From: Vulcanisaeta moutnovskia 768-28
Lineage (GTDB): Archaea > Thermoproteota > Thermoprotei > Thermoproteales > Thermocladiaceae
Length of the DNA: 64,000 nucleotides
Assembly (NCBI RefSeq): GCF_000190315.1
Contig: NC_015151.1
Coordinates: 1,860,001 to 1,924,000, forward strand
Direction of reading: 5' to 3'
Part shown: positions 17,418-26,329 of the stretch, in pieces
Layout: every line of letters starts with the position of its first letter
Position numbering within the stretch: position 1 is the stretch's first letter
Position numbers and translations under genes: made by a program
Notes under the pieces: generated by a model
Databases searched by the model: none
Told to the model about the DNA's origin: nothing
Seen by the model: the letters and a program-made list of their open reading frames with translations, nothing else

Positions 17418-18071
17418 TGTACCACGTATTGCGTAAACTACGGCTCTGCCTATCGCTGTTGCTGGCCCTGCGTAGGGTTCCCTGTTACCATTTATTGGTG
17501 TTAGTATTGCTATTGCATCGGAGGTTGTTCCGTGCATCCTATTACCAGTTAACTCAGCGAGTGTTAGTGCCTTTATCTGGGCAGCTAGCATTGTTACATC
17601 TATCATTGCTTGTATAGTTAATGGCCTGTCTATGATTATTGCCATGTTTATTGTTGATTCGCCAAAGCCCCGAGTCTCTATACCGCCCTTATTTATCCTG
17701 TAAGGGTTCGTTAGTCCCATGGTTATTGATACCTCAGTCTCCACACCGTTGATTATCTCCTCATTTATTACGTGATTTCTCGGTATTTCCGTGGCTGTTA
17801 GGAAGGTTATTGCCTCGTTACTATTTATCGTTAATTTCCTGTGCGTCCTCATTACTTCCCTAATTGGGTCGTTATTGAAGTCCTTAGGGACCTGGTGGTG
17901 TATTACGTATTTAATACCATTCCTAAGTCCTCCATCCACGGTACTGGCCAATGCCATTGTCTCTTGATTTAGCGTGATTACTACGTTTTCTCTCAGGTAT
18001 TTTACGTCGATGATCATATTGTTTAGGGTGTGAGCTTGGTAAATTAAGGTTGTAGCCTTAGTTGTGCTCAT
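17361..18071 (-). CDS. cbiZ: adenosylcobinamide amidohydrolase CbiZ
   Basis: 236 residues with family signatures STVDGGLRNGIKYVIHHQVP, FLTATEIPRN, a central MGLTNPYRIN and the C-terminal MHGTTSDAIAI...YAGPATAIGRAV. CbiZ removes the aminopropanol side from adenosylcobinamide so it can be salvaged into cobalamin. The last 57 bases overlap the convergent RuvC-only gene. No other cobalamin gene is nearby. Confidence 0.88.
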   Translation of the reverse strand: MSTTKATTLIYQAHTLNNMIIDVKYLRENVVITLNQETMALASTVDGGLRNGIKYVIHHQVPKDFNNDPIREVMRTHRKLTINSNEAITFLTATEIPRNHVINEEIINGVETEVSITMGLTNPYRINKGGIETRGFGESTINMAIIIDRPLTIQAMIDVTMLAAQIKALTLAELTGNRMHGTTSDAIAILTPINGNREPYAGPATAIGRAVVYAIRGTLIKAYEIYRASPEPSGDP

Positions 18072-18198
18072 GCTTAATGCTCATGTGTTGGTTTATGGTG
18101 TTTTACTCGCCGTAGTGTGGGTGTATTTAAGTTCCGTATTTTGGTGTTTCGTGTTTAAGTAAAATTTAAAAATTATTCAGTATAAATTTTATTTGATA

Positions 18199-19050
18199 AT
18201 GAAATCGAGAGATACCATAGTCTGGATTGAGGGTTTGTGGAAGTCCTTTGGTTCTTTAGTTGTTAATGAGGATATTAATATCTATATTAATTATGGTGAG
18301 GTTGTTTCGGTACTTGGCCCTAACGGTGCTGGTAAGACCACATTGCTTAGGCAGGTCTATGGTGAGTTAAGGTCGGATAAGGGTGAGATTTTTATCATGG
18401 GTATGAGTCCCGGGAAGGCTAGGGGCAGCGGTGTAATGAGTGTTGTTCCTCAGGAGGCTATGCCGTTTCATTTACTTAGGGTTGCGGAGCATATCGAGAT
18501 GCTTGTTAGGCTTAGGGGTATGTCTAAGGGCATGATTAGGCAGTGTGTTGATGAGGCTATTGATATAGTTGGGCTTGGGGATTACAGGAATAGCCTTATC
18601 TATGACTTATCAGGAGGTATGAAGAGGCTTGTCCTTGTTGCTTCGGCGATTGCCTGTAGGCCTAGGTTGATAATCCTTGATGAGCCCACCGTCGGCATTG
18701 ATGCCCAGAATAGGAGGAGGATTTGGGAGGCAATAAGGGGTGCCAGGGATGGTGGTTCGGCGGTTATACTGACTACGCATTATCTTCATGAGGCTGAGGA
18801 ACTTAGTGATAGGGTTTACCTGATGAATAGAAGGATCCTCATGGATGGTCCACCGGGTGAGTTAAGGAGGAGACTGCCGTGGGTTGAGATTAGGAGTGAT
18901 GATGGCGCTGGGTCAATTAGGGTTTCCTGGGATGAGGCTGTTAACGTGATTAATGACCTGGTTAGGAGGAGGGTTAGGTTTGAGGTTAGGGAGCCTTCCC
19001 TTGAGGATGTTTTCATTGAGGTGTTTGGTGATGGGCATGAGGCTGAGTAA
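18199..19050 (+). CDS. ABC transporter ATP-binding protein
   Basis: About 283 residues. Walker A GPNGAGKTTLL near residue 40, Q-loop PQEAM, signature YDLSGGMKRLVL, Walker B LIILDEPTVGID and switch His in LTTHYLHEAEEL. DrrA/NatA-type subunit of an ABC-2 exporter. The ATG at 18199 follows TTTAAAAATTA at 18165-18176 at leaderless distance. It overlaps the permease gene by 20 bases. Confidence 0.92.
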   Translation: MKSRDTIVWIEGLWKSFGSLVVNEDINIYINYGEVVSVLGPNGAGKTTLLRQVYGELRSDKGEIFIMGMSPGKARGSGVMSVVPQEAMPFHLLRVAEHIEMLVRLRGMSKGMIRQCVDEAIDIVGLGDYRNSLIYDLSGGMKRLVLVASAIACRPRLIILDEPTVGIDAQNRRRIWEAIRGARDGGSAVILTTHYLHEAEELSDRVYLMNRRILMDGPPGELRRRLPWVEIRSDDGAGSIRVSWDEAVNVINDLVRRRVRFEVREPSLEDVFIEVFGDGHEAE

Positions 19051-19777
19051 TGTTGTTACCATAACCAGGTACGTACTGCTTAGTAGTAGGCATTGGGTTT
19101 ACGTGTCGCTGGGCTTTACATTGATGTTTCCCATTCTATGGCTCATACTGCTTAGGGCTGTTGGTAATCCGCGGTACATGGATTATTTCGTAGTGGGTAC
19201 TGTGGTTAATACGAGCTTCCTAATACCATTCCTAGGCACGTCCCAGGATATGGCTTACTTCAAAAGGGAATCATCGATATACACGCTCCTTTATTCCAAT
19301 GGGGCTGATCATTGGGAGATAGCCCTTGGCTACATCCTTCAATTAATAGTGCTTAATACGCCATCAATAGTTGCCCTGTTATTTCTATCGGTATTAATAA
19401 TGGGTTTATCCTATGGCATAGTGCAGATTGTGGTTACAATAGTCACGGCAGTCTTGATATCATTATCATCGGCTTTGCTGGGTTACGCCCTTGGCATAAG
19501 CGTTAAGAATTACAGGGTTATCAATCAAATAGCCCAAATAATCCCCTGGCCGCTCCTGCTCCTGGCCCCTGTTTACTACCCAATCACGATATTGCCTCCG
19601 GTACTGAGGTATGTTAGTTTGGCTTTACCAACCACGTACATGGCGCTTGCCATTAATGGTTCGCTGGGTCTGAACCTAGGTGATTTGTCCAGAGGTTTGG
19701 CAGGTATGTTTGTTTATTCCTTAGCGTCAATTTTAATAGCTAGGTATGCTATAGTTAGGGGTGAGGTGAATGGCTGA
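19031..19777 (+). CDS. ABC-2 type transporter permease
   Basis: About 248 residues from ATG 19031 (or 19037) with six hydrophobic segments (SLGFTLMFPILWLILLRAV, IVLNTPSIVALLFLSVLIM, IVQIVVTIVTAVLISLSSA, IPWPLLLLAPVYYPITI and a last one near the C-terminus). ABC-2 permeases export drugs, lipids or polysaccharides; the substrate cannot be read. It overlaps the ATPase gene and is followed after 8 bases by the regulator. Confidence 0.88.
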   Translation: MGMRLSNVVTITRYVLLSSRHWVYVSLGFTLMFPILWLILLRAVGNPRYMDYFVVGTVVNTSFLIPFLGTSQDMAYFKRESSIYTLLYSNGADHWEIALGYILQLIVLNTPSIVALLFLSVLIMGLSYGIVQIVVTIVTAVLISLSSALLGYALGISVKNYRVINQIAQIIPWPLLLLAPVYYPITILPPVLRYVSLALPTTYMALAINGSLGLNLGDLSRGLAGMFVYSLASILIARYAIVRGEVNG

Positions 19778-19785
19778 TTTTAAAA

Positions 19786-20088
19786 GTGGAGTCGCCGGAG
19801 GATTTGGTGAGGATTGGAAGAGCATTGTCAAACCCATTGAGGGTGAGGATACTCCTAATGCTGGTGAAGAATCCAACGTTTATTCAAGACGTGGCCCACA
19901 AGCTCAGCATACCATATGCCCTAGCCCACCTGCATCTGAAGGTTTTAGAGGAGGCTGGTTTGATAGAGGGGGTTTACGTGGTGGAGGAGAGACCAAGGCC
20001 CCATTTGAGGAAGGTTTACAGGGTGAGGGACTTCAGGCTAGTCATAGACAGGCAGTTGCTGGAGCGGTTGGCGGAGTCCCTGGGCTGA
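19786..20088 (+). CDS. ArsR-like winged-helix regulator
   Basis: 100 residues from GTG: ALSNPLRVRILLMLVKNPTFIQDVAHKL then IPYALAHLHLKVLEEAGLIEGVYVVEERPR is a winged helix-turn-helix of the ArsR/HTH_20 type. The longer overlapping frame (19770-20429) is a shadow in its first 320 bases. It probably regulates the exporter operon it sits in. Confidence 0.85.
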   Translation: MESPEDLVRIGRALSNPLRVRILLMLVKNPTFIQDVAHKLSIPYALAHLHLKVLEEAGLIEGVYVVEERPRPHLRKVYRVRDFRLVIDRQLLERLAESLG

Positions 20089-20090
20089 GG

Positions 20091-20429
20091 ATGCCGTACG
20101 TATCAATATCCGTGACGCTCCTGGCGGGCCTTATAATTGGCGCCGGCGTCCCAATAGCAGTGTTCTACATGGCATTTAAGGTGGGTACGTGGCCATTCCT
20201 CGTAGCCGCCACGATAATCAGCGTCTTCGCCATATTCTGGGGCACCGTGTTGGCCATACTCTCCTTCGTGCCCATACTCGATAACGTCGATGAACAGTTG
20301 AGGGTCATGAATAATCAACTGAATGTCTATAGGGCATTCATAAGGAGTTTGTTGGAGGAGCTTGATGAGGTTAATACGGTGCTTAGGGATATTAGGGATG
20401 AGTTGAGGAGGGTTGGTGGTGAGGCATGA
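20091..20429 (+). CDS. membrane protein with C-terminal coiled coil
   Basis: 112 residues from ATG 20091. Two hydrophobic spans (VTLLAGLIIGAGVPIAVFYM and FLVAATIISVFAIFWGTVLA) followed by a helical coiled coil (LLEELDEVNTVLRDIRDELRRV) on one side of the membrane. Two bases after the regulator stop, and its own stop overlaps the next ATG, so it is co-translated in the exporter operon. Confidence 0.7.
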   Translation: MPYVSISVTLLAGLIIGAGVPIAVFYMAFKVGTWPFLVAATIISVFAIFWGTVLAILSFVPILDNVDEQLRVMNNQLNVYRAFIRSLLEELDEVNTVLRDIRDELRRVGGEA

Positions 20430-20545
20430 GCGAGTTAAAGTATGCCGATGTTAGTGATGAGGAGGTCATGAGGATGATTATGGAGAGGATTAGGGAGATG
20501 AAGCAGTTACTTAGTGAGATTAGGGACATGCTGAGGGTGGAGTGA
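20426..20545 (+). CDS. 39-residue helical microprotein
   Basis: Starts in an ATGA overlap with the upstream stop and ends in a TGATG overlap with the next gene, so translation coupling on both sides supports it. The product is a single amphipathic helix rich in Glu, Arg and Met (MRMIMERIREMKQLLSEI). It probably packs against the coiled coil of the membrane protein before it (inference). Function unknown. Confidence 0.65.
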   Translation: MSELKYADVSDEEVMRMIMERIREMKQLLSEIRDMLRVE

Positions 20546-21060
20546 TGGCTGAGAAGTTCGATAGGTACTACGAGTACTTCGTTAATAGGACTAGGGCAGG
20601 CCTTAAACCGAGGAGGATAAGGCTTGGTTTAATATCGATAGACCTGGATAGGAGGGTCACGGAATTAAGGTTCATCCCAGGAAGGGTGAAGACAAGGCAA
20701 GTCGTGATTGAGAGTAATGTAGTTGAGGGTGATCAAATAGACCTGGTGAGTCCGCCTGAGGGGGTTAGGGTGATTAAGGGTAAGCGCGTTAAGGTCCAGG
20801 ATGCAATTCTTGAAGCAGTTGAGGGCGAGGATGTGACGTTAATAAATGTGGATGTGAAGAGGGTGATTGGTAGATATGTCAGGGTTGTTAATTGCGATGT
20901 TGGGCATGTTGAGGGTGAGGAGGTCACCATGGTTAATGCGGTTGCCAATGAGGTCATTGTTAAGCGTGGTGAGTTTATGAACTGTGACGTGGGTAGGCTT
21001 ATTTATGAGGAGTTCTACAGGGCCATGAACACGGACATAAAGAGCGTAAGTAGGAAGTAG
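20545..21060 (+). CDS. beta-helix, bactofilin-like protein
   Basis: 171 residues from ATG 20545. Repeating short strands (GDQIDLVSP, RVIKGKRVKVQDAIL, AVEGEDVTLINVD, RVVNCDVGHVEGEEVTMVNA, VIVKRGEFMNCDVG) of about 10-12 residues suggest a right-handed beta-helix like bactofilins or polymer-forming cytoskeletal proteins. Last gene of the exporter operon. Role unknown; assignment is from the repeat pattern only. Confidence 0.65.
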   Translation: MAEKFDRYYEYFVNRTRAGLKPRRIRLGLISIDLDRRVTELRFIPGRVKTRQVVIESNVVEGDQIDLVSPPEGVRVIKGKRVKVQDAILEAVEGEDVTLINVDVKRVIGRYVRVVNCDVGHVEGEEVTMVNAVANEVIVKRGEFMNCDVGRLIYEEFYRAMNTDIKSVSRK

Positions 21061-21193
21061 GTCTGAAGGGGCATTAGGTTAAATCCGGTGTCTCCTAGGC
21101 TCATCTGTTCATGAATGGGTCATCACTTTTCAGCTAACTCTGACCTCTTCACTGTTTTTGCCACTGGGTCACTTCTTTAAAGGGGTTTTGCTA

Positions 21194-22159
21194 ATGCCTC
21201 TTGTGTTGTTGGTTAGGGAGTTTGAGGTTGATGAGTTGGTTTCGTTTGATGATGTGATTAGGGCTGTGGAGGATGGCTTTAAGTTGCTGGGTAGTGGTAA
21301 TGCCGTTAATTTACCGAGGCGTAGGGCTATTGTGAGCGGTGCCGTGCTTCACGTGCTTCAGGGCATGGTGCTTGGTGATTACAGGGTTGCCGGGCTTAAG
21401 ACGTACCTAAGCACTAGGCATGGTACTAGGTTCGTGGTTGTTTTGTTCAGTCTCGATAGTGGTGAGTTGTTGGCTGTTGTTGAGGCTGATAGGCTTGGTC
21501 AGTTGAGGACTGGGGCTGCTTCGGCCGTGGCTACGAAGTACATGGCTAGGAGGGATTCGTCCGTGCTTGGTATTGTGGGTTCTGGGGTCCAGGCGAGGGC
21601 TCAGTTTGAGGCGTTGAGTAGGGTCTTGAACCTTAAGTTGGTTAAGGTCTTCAGTAGGTCTCGTGAGCATGCTGAGAGGTTTGCCAGGTACATTGGATCT
21701 AGGGGTTTTGATACTGTTGTTGCTAGTGATTACGAGGAGGTTTGCAGGGGCGTCGATGTTTTGGTCACTGCGACTAATTCGAAGGACCCTTTCATACGTA
21801 GTTCATACATAGCGCCTGGAATGCACATTAATGCCATTGGTAGTAATTGGGCTAATAGGGCTGAGTTGGCGCCTGATGCCGTGTTGATGGCTGACGTGAT
21901 TGCGGTTGATGATGTGGTTCAGGCTAGGGAGGAGGCTGGTGACTTGATAATGGCTGGTGATGTTGTTTGGTCTAGGGTGGCTCCGCTGGCTGACGTTGTG
22001 GTTGGTAGGGTTAGGGGTAGGTCCAGTGATGGTTCTATAACGGTGTTTAAGTCCCTGGGCATTGCCGTGGAGGACCTTGTTCTCGCTAAGTTGATTTATG
22101 ATAGAGCTGTTAGAGAGGGGAGGGGTGTTGAGGTTGAGTTTAGGGGCGTGTTTAGGTGA
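21194..22159 (+). CDS. ornithine cyclodeaminase / mu-crystallin family protein
   Basis: 321 residues from ATG 21194. Substrate region GLKTYLS, catalytic-type LGQLRTGAASAVATKYMAR, dinucleotide-binding VLGIVGSGVQARAQFEAL and NAIGSNWANRAEL. Family members are ornithine cyclodeaminase, alanine dehydrogenase or ketimine reductase; which one cannot be told. A TATA-like TTTAAAGG at 21175-21182 lies rather close to this ATG, so GTG 21203 is also possible. Confidence 0.85.
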   Translation: MPLVLLVREFEVDELVSFDDVIRAVEDGFKLLGSGNAVNLPRRRAIVSGAVLHVLQGMVLGDYRVAGLKTYLSTRHGTRFVVVLFSLDSGELLAVVEADRLGQLRTGAASAVATKYMARRDSSVLGIVGSGVQARAQFEALSRVLNLKLVKVFSRSREHAERFARYIGSRGFDTVVASDYEEVCRGVDVLVTATNSKDPFIRSSYIAPGMHINAIGSNWANRAELAPDAVLMADVIAVDDVVQAREEAGDLIMAGDVVWSRVAPLADVVVGRVRGRSSDGSITVFKSLGIAVEDLVLAKLIYDRAVREGRGVEVEFRGVFR

Positions 22160-22213
22160 GTTAATGGGCAAATTGTCTCTAGGCCTACGTATGTGCTAAC
22201 TAAATGCGGTATT

Positions 22214-22606
22214 TTATATTGCAGTAACTTCAATTTCGTCTTCACATAATGATGGGTGTATGGCTATTGTACGTATCAATGCGTAGGCTATGGATATGGC
22301 TATGTTGATTAGTGTGTTTATGAGTACTGTGGTTGGTTTTGGCGTCCATGCGTGTTGGTTTATGATTATTGAAGGCCACGTCAAGAATTGTTGATGGATT
22401 AGGGCTAGAATAAGTGGTGCGGTATAGTTGATTAGAAGGCTTATGCCAATTACCATTCCTATAATTTCAGGAAAGTCTATGCGAACTTCCATAATCCCAG
22501 GCTTGCCGTTGTGCGGTAAACAAGATGTTCCACTCCATATAATGATCTCCGTAAGGATTATAGACGCCGTAATACCTGCCAATCTCACTACCATGGCAGG
22601 ACCCAT
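22214..22606 (-). CDS. hypothetical membrane protein
   Basis: 130 residues with three to four hydrophobic segments (VVRLAGITASIILTEIIIW, IIGMVIGISLLINYTAPLIL, TTVLINTLINIAISIAYAL). Reverse-strand TATA CTTAAATAAT at about 22630-22638 supports the start. No family recognised. Confidence 0.55.
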   Translation of the reverse strand: MGPAMVVRLAGITASIILTEIIIWSGTSCLPHNGKPGIMEVRIDFPEIIGMVIGISLLINYTAPLILALIHQQFLTWPSIIINQHAWTPKPTTVLINTLINIAISIAYALIRTIAIHPSLCEDEIEVTAI

Positions 22607-22860
22607 GCTAAGTCAGCCTTACCCAGAATTATTTAAGGTGTTAATTTTTAAAATAATCACGTATTGTTAATGAGAGATTCAACCCCTCTTGCCAAGTCCT
22701 TTACGTAGCACCCTAGGGGATTTATCGTCCTTAGATGGAACATTACTTAATGGGTGTATTAGGCTCACGATAGTATTGACACGCCTATTGAGGAGCGAGG
22801 TTGTGATTGTGTGTTTTGATTATGATTTATTTAGGATGGATAAGTAATGGGATGCTTAGA

Positions 22861-23221
22861 TTAAAGCAAATAGCCACCCTCTGGACCTACTTCCTCGAGC
22901 TCGCCCGTCCTTGGATTGACCTTAAATCCAAGCGATTCAAGGGCATACACGCCGAGAAGTGATATTGGAGTTTTCAAGGCGGCGATCATTACGGGGCCTT
23001 TCCTGCCTTTAACCTCGGCTTCCCCGATGTATACCTTGGCTTTATCTTTTCGATCCGTTGGTCATTACTAATTCCACGGTGTATGGTGTCTCGATAAGGC
23101 CTAGTTCCCTTATTGTGTCTGGGTCTAGGACTATGTATGTTGAGCCTGTGTCGACAAGCATTTTGATCTGCTTTGAACCTTTACTCCCCTTTATCACTAC
23201 GTCGGCGTATACGTGTCCCAC
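22861..23221 (-). pseudogene. retropepsin-like aspartyl protease, frameshifted
   Basis: From GTG 23221 the frame gives VGHVYADVVIKG then MLVDTGSTYIVLDPDTIREL, the DTGS active site of clan AA proteases, and stops at 23042-23044. Skipping one A in the run before that stop restores the rest: KVYIGEAEVKGRKGPV, ISLLGVYALESLGFKVNP...LEEVGPEGGYLL, ending at 22861. The two halves together match archaeal aspartyl proteases of about 120 residues. A TATA at about 23238-23252 is intact, so the break may be recent, a sequencing error or a programmed shift. Confidence 0.8.
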
Positions 23222-23327
23222 ATAATTTAGTTATAGGCCTTAAAATATAAATTATTTTTAGCGCATTGGCTTTCTTTGGCTTTTTCAATCTCCTATGCTT
23301 TTTAAGCCAGTTCCTTTAATCATTATT

Positions 23328-23780
23328 ATGCGTAATAGGGTACTCATCAAGGTGGGGCTTATCCTGGAATTCCTAGCTGAGCTTCTGTACTTCATTGCCA
23401 TTGTATATCCAAGGTACTTTGGCTTCATCCTTATTTTGCTAATTACGTCGGTATATGTCGTATCGTCTATGATGATGTACCTGGGCTTTAATGGACCTGG
23501 TTATTCGCTGAGTATTGGTTCTATTGGTGCGGTTTTATTAATGTTCGGTTCATCACTATTACTAATAATGCACCTTACGTCAACATCTTACGTGGTCGCA
23601 ATGATCGGTATGGGTATTGCCTTCCTTGGTGATGTCTCAATATCCCTATTTTTCTGGCGAGCTTCCCAGGGGGATATTTTCATTAAGGTTGGTGCTGTAC
23701 TTAACGTGGTTCCTGTGGTTACCTTTATCGGGAGTTTATTGCTGGCGATTGGTGTTGATAGTGTTAAGGACCTTAGTTAG
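23328..23780 (+). CDS. small polytopic membrane protein
   Basis: 150 residues from ATG 23328, chosen because a TATA-like CTTTTTAAG lies about 25-30 bases upstream. Five hydrophobic segments (VGLILEFLAELLYFIAIVY, FGFILILLITSVYVVSSMM, IGAVLLMFGSSLLLIM, IGMGIAFLGDVSISLFF, VVPVVTFIGSLLLAIG). No family recognised. The end overlaps the convergent nucleotidyltransferase by 45 bases. Confidence 0.6.
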   Translation: MRNRVLIKVGLILEFLAELLYFIAIVYPRYFGFILILLITSVYVVSSMMMYLGFNGPGYSLSIGSIGAVLLMFGSSLLLIMHLTSTSYVVAMIGMGIAFLGDVSISLFFWRASQGDIFIKVGAVLNVVPVVTFIGSLLLAIGVDSVKDLS

Positions 23781-24314
23781 GTCATTGACTGTGTCTATGT
23801 CGACCAGGACCTCGGGACCACACTCTACGGTACAAGCATCAGCCCTATGTCTCAGTATTTCTCGTGCACCCACGTCACCGCTTAGTCTCATTAAGTCTGG
23901 AAATAGGGATTTATGTATCAATACTGGGTTTCCTCTAACACCGTTATGCGTGGGTATCACTGCCGTGCACCCCTCATGGTATGCATTGAGTATTTTGTTT
24001 ATGGTTTCCCTAGTTATCAGCGGCATGTCCGCGAGTACTATGAAAACCGCATCATAGTCCTGGAAGAACCTTATGCCCAGCTTTATTGACGTGCTCATAC
24101 CATCCTTGTACCACAGATTATAAATAACAACCTCATTGCGTAGGTATGGCAATAGGTCATTGACATAGGCGCCAACAATCACAACCCTATCCAGACCCTC
24201 CACAGCCCTGAGGACCCTCGTTATTGCTGGTTCACCATTAATACTCACCAGTAGTTTATTCCCACCGAACCTCCTGCCCTCCCCAGCGGCTAATATTACT
24301 GCTCCAACCCTCAT
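23736..24314 (-). CDS. MobA/MocA-like nucleotidyltransferase
   Basis: 192 residues from ATG 24314. The N-terminal VGAVILAAGEGRRFGGNKLL is the nucleotide-binding motif of MobA-like NTP transferases; FIVLADMPLIT and a VRGNPVLI segment follow. Such enzymes attach GMP or CMP to molybdopterin (MobA, MocA) or act on other substrates. No molybdenum cofactor genes are near, so the substrate is open. Confidence 0.8.
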   Translation of the reverse strand: MRVGAVILAAGEGRRFGGNKLLVSINGEPAITRVLRAVEGLDRVVIVGAYVNDLLPYLRNEVVIYNLWYKDGMSTSIKLGIRFFQDYDAVFIVLADMPLITRETINKILNAYHEGCTAVIPTHNGVRGNPVLIHKSLFPDLMRLSGDVGAREILRHRADACTVECGPEVLVDIDTVNDLTKVLNTINTNRQQ

Positions 24315-24318
24315 TGCC

Positions 24319-24780
24319 TTAATCAAGCGTGTTCAGTGGACACATATTGATTTTATAGCTATCGTTGCTCATTAATTCACGCAGTATGTCCGTATTGATT
24401 ATGTCCATAGTCGCTACGTAGTGGTTGGGGTGTTGGCTTATTGGTTCATCATTAACGTTATTGTTCAGGTTGTTGCCTATTAGTATCCAATGTATTGTTA
24501 TGTTTATAATTGTTAGTAATATTAATGCCGTGAGTATTACCACGAGTTTTTTGCCTACTACGTAATAATGCGTATCCCTCCTACTGCTCAGTGACGTTCC
24601 TTGCTCCTTCTTTATCATCAGCCTTTCAATATTTATCCTATGCATTGGTCCTACGTAGTGCCATACCCTACCATGCCTAATATAGACGTAAAGCCCTGAG
24701 CCACTGCTCCTAATTACTACTGTTCCTTCTACACCACATTTGGGGCAAATCCCTCTACCAACTACGTAAGTCTTACCCAT
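24319..24780 (-). CDS. zinc-ribbon membrane protein
   Basis: 153 residues. An N-terminal half zinc ribbon (RGICPKCGVEGTVVIRSS, followed by VYIRHGRVWHYVG) as in several archaeal proteins, then a single transmembrane span (LVVILTALILLTIINITIHWIL) and an Asn-rich tail. Function unknown. It runs into the MobA-like gene with a 4-base gap to its ATG. Confidence 0.6.
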   Translation of the reverse strand: MGKTYVVGRGICPKCGVEGTVVIRSSGSGLYVYIRHGRVWHYVGPMHRINIERLMIKKEQGTSLSSRRDTHYYVVGKKLVVILTALILLTIINITIHWILIGNNLNNNVNDEPISQHPNHYVATMDIINTDILRELMSNDSYKINMCPLNTLD

Positions 24781-24839
24781 AAAACTTTACAAGGAAAGAA
24801 GGAAAGAGATATTTTTAAGAGTTTATAATTGAATTATCA

Positions 24840-25142
24840 TTAGTCTTCTATTGATGGTTCGTACTCAACCTCATCCTCGTACTGATAGGGAATAACGTTT
24901 GTGGTGTTGTATTTAGTTATGTTCTCCTGAGGTCCGCATTGGAATTCTCCCTGGAATTCGCCATACTGCGTACAGTTACTTACTAATTGAGTGCTAGTTG
25001 TGTTTGTTGCATTTATATTCGTACTATGTATTGTATTTACCTGGGTATTACTACTTTGATTTACCTGCTGTGCCAGGGCTATGAGTACTGATATAGCCAC
25101 TACCATCGTCGCTATTACTAAGGCGTACTTTACTAGGCTCAT
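24840..25142 (-). CDS. small secreted Asn/Thr-rich protein
   Basis: About 100 residues from the ATG at 25142: MSLVKYALVIATMVVAISVL is a signal peptide or anchor, followed by a Ser/Thr/Asn/Gln-rich stretch with many glycosylation sequons and an acidic C-terminus. No family recognised. Confidence 0.5.
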   Translation of the reverse strand: MSLVKYALVIATMVVAISVLIALAQQVNQSSNTQVNTIHSTNINATNTTSTQLVSNCTQYGEFQGEFQCGPQENITKYNTTNVIPYQYEDEVEYEPSIED

Positions 25143-25287
25143 ATTGATCACGGGTATGGGCTACCTTGTCACAAATAGCGTTTCTCCGTGAAGAATCACA
25201 GTATATCTCCGTGAAACTTTGTACGTCTGTATAGCAGATTCTGTGTTCCGCAAAACCCTTATTAGGTGCTGTGTTTCTCGATTACGT

Positions 25288-25902
25288 ATGTTGAGTTACG
25301 TATTTACGGGTCTGCATGGATACGTCCTCATATTCATCCTTATGGTTCTTGAGGGTATGTCCTTGCCTATACCCAGTGAGGTTGTCATGCCTCTCGTGGG
25401 TTATTACGCATCCCTAGGCCTTATTGACCCTGTCCTCGGTGTTTTGGCTGGCACCTTGGGTAGCCTTGTTGGTTCTTTGATTGATTACTACATGGCCTAT
25501 TACCTTGGTTTACCATTCCTAATTAAATATGGTAGGTTATTCGGTATTGACCAAAATAGGCTTAACGCCCTCAATAGGTGGTTCAGTAGGTATGGTGTCT
25601 TTGCCGTATTTGGCTTTAGGTTTTTACCTGGTTTTAGGGCACTTATATCATTTCCTGCGGGCCTTGCTGGTATGAGGATTGTGAGTTTTATTGTCGTTAC
25701 GTTCTTGGGGCATTTAGTTTGGGATTCAATTCTTGCATATATTGGTTTCTCATTCGCAGCTGAATGGTCGCTAATCATAGGTTTGATCGATAGGTATTTG
25801 TACGTTATCACGGGTATAGCTGTGGTCATAATATTGGTATACATAGTATTGAGACTTTATGTAAAACCAAGGTGCGACGATTCCATTAAGTTGTGCGATT
25901 AG
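25288..25902 (+). CDS. DedA family membrane protein
   Basis: 204 residues from ATG 25288 (a frame to 25219 exists, but an upstream CTTATTAGG element suggests leaderless start here). LEGMSLPIPSEVVMPLVGYYA, LGSLVGSLIDYYMAYYLG and FGFRFLPGFRALISFPAGLAGM are DedA hallmarks. DedA proteins are polytopic membrane proteins linked to lipid flipping and membrane homeostasis. Confidence 0.85.
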   Translation: MLSYVFTGLHGYVLIFILMVLEGMSLPIPSEVVMPLVGYYASLGLIDPVLGVLAGTLGSLVGSLIDYYMAYYLGLPFLIKYGRLFGIDQNRLNALNRWFSRYGVFAVFGFRFLPGFRALISFPAGLAGMRIVSFIVVTFLGHLVWDSILAYIGFSFAAEWSLIIGLIDRYLYVITGIAVVIILVYIVLRLYVKPRCDDSIKLCD

Positions 25903-25915
25903 GTATTAATGTTCA

Positions 25916-26287
25916 TCATTTGTCTGAAGCTCCGATGTTTTCCTCCCTACCATGCCTCACAATCCTTATCCTTGTCCTTAATGGCACATGAAGTCCAACC
26001 CTCTCGAGTATTTGGTAAAGTTCGGAATCCTGGAGCTCACCTAACCTACCGCTTAGATACAGCTCCACTAATTGTCTGAATACCTGGACGGCAGTATCTC
26101 CATAGAGCTGTAATGCATTATCTATTATCTCTCCAGCCCTCTCGCCCTTGGTGATTTGTCTAATTAATTGAATGACCTCCTCATTAGTAAGCTCACGCTT
26201 GGCGCTTGCGCTTTGCTGGGCTTTGCTCATAATCTCCATCATTATCTTCATCATTATCCTCCTTCTCTCAGTATCGTCAATGCTCAT
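25916..26287 (-). CDS. PDCD5-like DNA-binding protein
   Basis: 123 residues, helical. The pattern ERAGEIIDNALQLYGDTAVQVFRQLVE...SGRLGELQDSELYQILERVG followed by basic RTRIRIVRHGRE matches the core and C-terminus of the archaeal PDCD5/TFAR19 DNA-binding family. The N-terminus (RRRIMMKIMMEIMSKAQQ) fits its leading helix. Assignment is by pattern only. Confidence 0.6.
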   Translation of the reverse strand: MSIDDTERRRIMMKIMMEIMSKAQQSASAKRELTNEEVIQLIRQITKGERAGEIIDNALQLYGDTAVQVFRQLVELYLSGRLGELQDSELYQILERVGLHVPLRTRIRIVRHGREENIGASDK

Positions 26288-26329
26288 TGTAGATCAATAA
26301 TTACTTACCAGCTTAAAAAGCTTGGTCTC

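Noticed and set aside
19770-20090. N-terminal part of a 219-residue frame
   Set aside because: Gly/Arg-rich out-of-frame translation of the ArsR-like gene; only the part from 20091 is real.
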